64,000 bases of DNA from the NCBI GenBank assembly GCA_963713505.1, contig CAVQMC010000004.1, positions 320,919 to 384,918 on the forward strand, given 5' to 3'. This DNA is from CAVQMC01 sp963713505 (lineage in GTDB: Bacteria; Bacteroidota; Ignavibacteria; Ignavibacteriales; Ignavibacteriaceae). The notes below the pieces were generated by a model that had not been told where the DNA came from, ran no database searches, and was given only the letters and a program-made list of their open reading frames with translations. The translations under genes and the position numbers were made by a program. This document shows, piece by piece, positions 58,931-64,000 of this stretch. How positions within the stretch are numbered: position 1 is the first letter of the stretch; the number at the start of each line of letters is the position of its first letter.

Positions 58931-59276
58931 GACTCTTTTACCATCAAAAGAAATGGGGGGATTCTCTTGAACGAGCCACTATAATATCATAACATTTTTT
59001 CTGCTTGTCAAGCAATTTATAATTGGATACAACCGCTGATCATATTCAAATTTATTTTATATTTAGCAAATAACTTAAAGTATTTTTATTGAATAATTAG
59101 TTATATGATAAATAATTAGAAAGTTTATTAATCTTTTTGAACTATTATTTTTTCTGATTTAAATCCGGTAAATTGATTAAAAATTTTCATATCTTAAAAA
59201 CTAATAGAAATTGTAGAAAATCAAATACTAACTTATTATAATCATTTTTTCAAATAATTTAATAGTTGGAACGTTA

Positions 59277-62200
59277 ATGAAAAAATCTTTTTTTAAGCAT
59301 GTTTATCGTAGTTTTATTTTTTGTAACAAATATTAAATCTTATAGGTTCTAAACTATTATTAATAGTATTACTTTTTTCATATAATTTTTCTTTACAATC
59401 TCAAACCATTCCAGTTGAATCTTATGCAGGTATGAAATGGAGATTAGTTGGTCCCTTCAGAGCTGGCTGGGCCACTATGGCCGAAGGAGTAAAAGATTCA
59501 TTAAACACTTATTATTTTGGAGCAGCAGGCGGAGGTGTTTGGAAAACCAACGATGCAGGCAGAACATGGAAACCATTAATGCAGAATGAAAAATCTTCTT
59601 CTATTGGTGCAATTGCTGTTTCAAATTCTAATGCAAATTATATTTATGCAGGAACCGGGCAGGTTGCAGTTAGATATGATATACTATCCGGCGACGGAGT
59701 TTACAGATCAACAAATGCAGGAAATACATGGAAAAATATCGGTTTAAAAGATACCAGACATATAGGAAGAATTTTAATAGATCCTCAAAACCCTCAAAGA
59801 GTTTTAGCCGCAGCTTTGGGACATGTATTTGAACCAAATAATGAGCGGGGAGTTTTTCTAACTACAAACGGCGGAAAAGATTGGAAAAAAGTTCTTTATT
59901 TAAATGACAGTACCGGAGCAGTAGATTTAGCATGGGATATTTATAATCCGGAAATTGTTTATGCTGCTATGTGGCAAATGCAGATGCATCCATGGCTTGA
60001 TTATTTTATGCCGCAAAGAGGAATGCATTCAGGTATTTACAAAAGTGAAGACAGCGGAAAAACTTGGCAGAAAATAAATTGTGACAGTCTTCCAAATGGA
60101 ATGATTGGCAGAATTGGTGTTGCTGTTGCACCGGGCAGCAACGGCAGAATTGTTTATGCATCAATTGATGCTGAAAAAAGTCAAAGCGGTTTATACAGAT
60201 CAAGTGACGCGGGAAAAACATGGAAACTTGTAAATGATAATGGTGCTTTGGCAAATTCTTATTTCAGTAGAATAACAGTTGATCCGGACAATCCGGATAT
60301 AGTTTATGTTATGGGTTTATCAATCAGCAGGTCTGAAGACGGTGGAAAAACTTTAGAATATTTTAAAGGTGCTCCGGGTGGAGATGATTATCATTTTCTC
60401 TGGATAAATCCATCTCATCCGGAAAATATGATTACTGCTTCCGATCAAGGTTGTGTTGTTACAGTAAACGGCGGACAAAGCTGGTCAAGCTGGTATAATC
60501 AGCCAACCGGACAATTTTATCATGTTGCAGCAGATGATCAATTCCCATACAAAATTTACAGCGGTCAGCAGGATAATGGAACAGTTGGAATTTTCAACCG
60601 TGGTCCTTACGGAGTAATTGAATTAAGAGATTGGCACCCGGTTGGAGGAAGTGAAAGAGATTATGAAGTTCCAAAACCTGGTGATCCTGAAATTGTTTTC
60701 GGTACTGGACTTGGCGGTTATATGTCCCGCTTTAATGAAAAAACACGCCAGGTTGCACAAATTTCACCTTGGCCGGTTTCAAGTTATGCTGCACGTCCCA
60801 CAACTGTTAAATACAGATATACCTGGATTACACCAATGGAGTTTTCACCTTTGGGTTCGCGACCTATGTATTTCGGTGCTCAAGTTTTATTTAAATCAAC
60901 TAATGACGGAGATAATTGGAAAATCATTAGTCCGGATCTTTCAGGTAAAAAAGAAGGTTCAAAAGATTTTGATAATCCGACCTATAAGCAGGCTTATGAT
61001 GCAGGTTATGGAGTAATATATACAATTGCTCCTTCACCATTAGATAAAAATATTATTTGGATCGGAACAGACGACGGGTTAATCAAATTAACAACAGATG
61101 ATGGAAAAAATTGGAAAGATGTAACTCCGCCTAATTTACCAATTTGGGCGAGAATTGATGCAATAGCTTTGTCTTCTTTTTCTATTAACACTGCTTATTC
61201 CGCAGTAAATATGCATAGACTTGGTAAAATTGAACCATTAATTTATAAAACATCCGACAGCGGAAAATCGTGGCAAATAATAATTAACGGATTGCCTAAA
61301 GATGAATATGTAAATGTGGTTAGAGCTGATCCAGTGAGAAAAGGATTATTATATGCAGGAACAAACAGAAGTATTTATGTTACTTTTGATGATGGAAAAA
61401 ATTGGCAGCCTTTAACTTTAAATTTCCCAACAACTATGGTAAGAGATTTATTAGTCCATAAAGGAGATTTAATTGCTTGCACTCAAGGAAGAGGAATTTG
61501 GGTTTTAGACAATCTTGAACCATTGCATGAACTTGATAATACTATAGTTAATAATGATGTTCATTTATTTCAACCATCTGATGCTTATAGATTGAGGGAA
61601 AGTGAAAGCCACGATACACCCTGGCCTCCGTCAACTCCTTTAGGACAAAATCCTCCTACAGGAGCAATAGTAGATTACTGGCTAAAAGATAATGTGAATT
61701 CACCAATCAAAATAACAATTAAAGATTCTGTTGGAAATATTATAAATAACTTTACAAGTAATGAAGAAGAAAAGAAATTACCCGCATATAGATATTTTCA
61801 GGAAGAATGGGTTGGCAAGCAGCGGAAGCTTTCCAATGAAAAAGGAATGCATCGATTTATATGGAATCTTAGATATCCAAGACCTGATGCTTTAAAATAC
61901 GGATATTCAATTGCTGCGGTTTGGGATGCCGATACACCTTTGAATCCACAGGGACCATTGGTTGTACCTGGTAAATATTTTGCGACATTAACAGTAAATG
62001 GTAAAGATTTTACAAAATCTTTTACAGTTAGGCTGGATCCAAGAGTTACAACTTCAAAAGAAGATTTAAAAGATCAGTTGGATTTGGCGCTTAATATCAA
62101 TAAAGAACTTCAAAAAAGTTATTCTCTTTATAAAAAAATTGATAAGCTTTTAAAAGAGAAAAAGGAAGTTATTGAACCATCGATTTATGATACTCTTAAT

Positions 62201-62395
62201 GTTATAGGAAAAAAAGGAAATCCCAATTTGAGTACTATTACAAACAGACTTGCTGGTTTGATTACAACGGTTGAAAGTGCCGATGCTGCACCAACCCAAG
62301 GTCAAAAAGATTTATTTGATGATCTAAAAAAGAATTTACATAATCTTACCGAGAGATGGATAAGGATTGAAAGAGGTGTACCTGTTCAAAAATAA
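59277..62395 (+). CDS. Large exported BNR/VPS10-type beta-propeller protein (N-terminal frameshift)
   Basis: About 1038 residues. The region before 59432 reads, in the main frame, as a signal peptide (SKLLLIVLLFSYNFSLQSQ) preceding SYAGMKWRLVGPFRAGWA. ATG 59277 (MKKSFFKHVYRS) lies in another frame, so one indel near 59330 is likely; the exact start is unresolved. The body has two seven-bladed propellers of BNR/Asp-box repeats (GVWKTNDAGRTWKPL, GVYRSTNAGNTWKNI, GIYKSEDSGKTWQKI, LIKLTTDDGKNWKDV), then an Ig-like C-terminal part (NEKGMHRFIWNLRYPRPDA, VVPGKYFATLTVNGKDFTKSFTVRLDPR). Such proteins are commonly labelled glycosyl hydrolase or VPS10-repeat protein in Bacteroidota; activity is unproven. 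No sorting tail is present. Confidence 0.85.
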
Positions 62396-62415
62396 AAATC
62401 TTTTAATGCTAATAT

Positions 62416-62445
62416 TGTAGTGACAAGTCATGGCTTGTCACCACA
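62416..62445. repeat. REP-like palindrome between convergent genes
   Basis: GTGACAAG (62420-62427) and CTTGTCAC (62434-62441) form an exact 8-bp stem with a 6-nt loop, extendable by three more pairs past one mismatch (62416-62445). It is placed between the BNR gene end (62395) and the convergent methyltransferase end (62494). No T run, so more likely a dispersed palindrome than an intrinsic terminator. Confidence 0.55.
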
Positions 62446-62493
62446 AAAATATTTTAAGTTTTATATTTGATAAGAAAATACAACTTATAAATT

Positions 62494-63252
62494 TTATCTC
62501 CTGACTGTTTCTATTTCTCCGATTTTCTTCGGCGGCATAGGAATTATTTGAGAAACTTCCTGTTGATATCTAATATATTCCTGACCATGGAATCTTACTA
62601 AATCTCTTTCTTCCAACTGCATTGCAACTAGTATATATCCGGTTGCTCCAAATGCAAAAAGCAAATGTCCTACAGTCATTTGAGGTATAGACCAAAATGC
62701 AATTATAAAACCAAGGTAAAGAGGATGACGAACAATTTTATACAGAAATGGTTTTACAAATTTCGGGTACGACTGCTCCTGGTGTTTAAAGTTTCTATAT
62801 ACTTGCTGCAAACCAAAAAGATTGAAATGATTTATTAAAAAAGTTACAAGCAGTACTACAAAAAATCCGGTGAAAAATAATGCATACATTAGACCAGCGA
62901 AAAAGGAACTTTGTATATTCCAAACTGTTTCGGGTATTGGACGCCAGAATAAAAACATTATAATTAGGGCTAAACTGGCGAATAAAACATAAGTGCTTCT
63001 TTCAATTTCTTTTGGAACTATTTTAGTCCACCATTTTTTGAATCCCTGCCTTGCCATTACACTATGCTGAATTGCAAATAAAGAAAGCAGTAAAATATCA
63101 ACTATCCACGCAAAAGAAGTTCCTCCTTGAAATCCGGCATCAACAGTTTTAGGAACTGCAAAGTTTCCTATAAATCCAACTGCATAAAGAAATGTTGCAA
63201 AAAATATTAAATAGCAGACTATTCCGTAAAGGAAAAAAATGAACCTTTTCAT
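62494..63252 (-). CDS. Membrane methyltransferase, MddA/NnrU-like
   Basis: 252 residues with about six membrane helices. The C-terminal half has the isoprenylcysteine-methyltransferase-type AdoMet region (VRHPLYLGFIIAFWSIPQMTVGHLLFAFGATGYI, then EERDLVRFHGQEYIRYQQEV). The best match in my knowledge is the MddA group, which methylates methanethiol to dimethyl sulfide; NnrU-like proteins of unknown function are similar. ATG follows GGAGAT. It may share an upstream promoter with the OsmC gene, 82 bp away on the same strand. The family call is good; the exact substrate is uncertain. Confidence 0.78.
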   Translation of the reverse strand: MKRFIFFLYGIVCYLIFFATFLYAVGFIGNFAVPKTVDAGFQGGTSFAWIVDILLLSLFAIQHSVMARQGFKKWWTKIVPKEIERSTYVLFASLALIIMFLFWRPIPETVWNIQSSFFAGLMYALFFTGFFVVLLVTFLINHFNLFGLQQVYRNFKHQEQSYPKFVKPFLYKIVRHPLYLGFIIAFWSIPQMTVGHLLFAFGATGYILVAMQLEERDLVRFHGQEYIRYQQEVSQIIPMPPKKIGEIETVRR

Positions 63253-63334
63253 ACGATCTCCTTATTTAATTTATAACTTGAATGATGATTAATGTTGGCA
63301 AAATTACTTTTTATAGATTGCAAACAGAGATAAT

Positions 63335-63901
63335 TTAACTCTTATTATTTATCCTAATGATAACAGTAAATGATTTTGAAATAATTCTGTATACTGCCGA
63401 AGAATTCCTGGCAAATTCACATAAAAGATTTTTTTCATTATTTGATAAATTTTTTCCTCTAATATCTAAACTGATATTAATGTTATTAACCTTGCCTTTA
63501 TTTTCACTATAAAAACCAAGAAGATAACTCAAGTTAAAACTTCCTTTTATTTCAGATTCTATATCATCTATAACGATTCCTTTTGACGCCGCATAAAAAA
63601 CAATTGTATTCGTTAAACATCCGGCTAATGCATTTAAAATATATTCCATTGGCGTAGGACCAGAATTTTTTCCTAATAATATCAGCGGATGATCAATTTC
63701 AAAAATGAATGGAAAATGTCTTGTAAAATCTTTTTTACCGTTGTTATAAAAACTTTTAATAATTGACCTGCTGTGTACTCCATTCATCCACGTATTATTC
63801 ACATTAAACCAAAAATTTCCAGGTGCAGAATCTCCATTTGATTTTATTAAGTTCTTCAATTCATTAATATCTATACCGTTCACTGTTTTATATTTATTCA
63901 T
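63335..63901 (-). CDS. OsmC-family protein
   Basis: 188 residues. The core has PTPMEYILNALAGCLTNTIVFYAASKGI, with the first reactive Cys in AGCLTN, and a second Cys in NLLCEFARNSSAVYRII, as in OsmC-like thiol peroxidases rather than Ohr. An N-terminal extension of about 60 residues (NNTWMNGVHSRSIIKSFYNNGKK) precedes the usual fold. Role: organic hydroperoxide defence by family. The 99 bp to the window end hold only leader sequence. Confidence 0.87.
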   Translation of the reverse strand: MNKYKTVNGIDINELKNLIKSNGDSAPGNFWFNVNNTWMNGVHSRSIIKSFYNNGKKDFTRHFPFIFEIDHPLILLGKNSGPTPMEYILNALAGCLTNTIVFYAASKGIVIDDIESEIKGSFNLSYLLGFYSENKGKVNNINISLDIRGKNLSNNEKNLLCEFARNSSAVYRIISKSFTVIIRINNKS

Positions 63902-64000
63902 TGGAACTTGTGTAATTACGAATGATATTTTATAAAATACATACTTAGTGCCATCTAAAATTCTTTGATAAAAGTTGATTTTTGCTTAATAATAAAAGAA

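Overview
The window comes from an AT-rich bacterium of the Ignavibacteriota (Bacteroidota/Chlorobiota superphylum). The signs are three kinds of evidence. Two secreted proteins end in the type IX secretion tail (NYPNPFNPST followed by an SGVYFY/SGIYLY-type beta domain). There are SusC-like carboxypeptidase-regulatory/TonB receptors and Bacteroidota-style FtsX permeases. The anaerobic enzymes (trimeric FeFe hydrogenase, NfnAB) sit beside a bacteroidotal carotenoid operon. This placement is inferred from protein content, not from a marker gene. About 18 genes are broken by single-base shifts, nearly all of them +1 insertions, often in homopolymers, with intact homologous sequence on both sides. 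I read these as consensus errors of the assembly and annotate each gene across its breaks.

Layout. 1-6.3 kb (minus strand): an efflux-type ABC operon (HlyD adaptor, two LolD/MacB-like ATPases, two FtsX-like permeases) and a zinc-ribbon mini-protein. 6.6-10.8 kb (plus): a sigma-54 response regulator, a membrane PP2C phosphatase and a histidine kinase; the last two share one sensor module but carry different output domains. 10.9-13.7 kb (minus): GH37 trehalase plus an MFS carrier. 14-16.6 kb: a TonB receptor with a clear terminator. 16.7-21.5 kb: a secreted Memo-family protein, a 32-residue membrane mini-protein, a LonB-type protease, an SPW-repeat membrane protein and a cupin. 21.6-24 kb: NfnAB transhydrogenase. 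24.3-26.8 kb: a type IX-secreted BNR/YCF48-repeat protein. 27.5-33.2 kb: an electron-bifurcating FeFe-hydrogenase operon with a stand-alone receiver protein, hydCBA, a sensor kinase and a small membrane protein. 33.2-36.5 kb: a TonB receptor and an EamA carrier.

36.5-46.4 kb (minus) is one long operon: a secreted DUF4397 protein, crtI, crtB, an unknown exported protein, a fused CrtYcd lycopene cyclase, a CrtD-like desaturase, an acyltransferase, a glycosyltransferase, CruF and CrtW. It faces a CarH/LitR-type B12-dependent photoreceptor repressor at 46.6 kb. The gap between them holds two consensus-like promoters, each overlapped by the same 11-bp-spaced direct repeat. The predicted product is a 4-keto, 1'-hydroxy gamma-carotene-type glycoside acyl ester made in response to light.

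47.7-55.6 kb: a second SPW/cupin pair, then a ribose-type sugar ABC importer followed by a secreted GH38 alpha-mannosidase. An array of seven 13-bp mini-hairpins lies between the ATPase and permease genes. 55.9-63.9 kb: an outer-membrane barrel protein, a DUF5916/CBM9 protein, a large BNR-repeat exoprotein, an MddA/NnrU-like membrane methyltransferase and an OsmC protein. I saw no rRNA, tRNA, CRISPR array, insertion sequence or phage genes.
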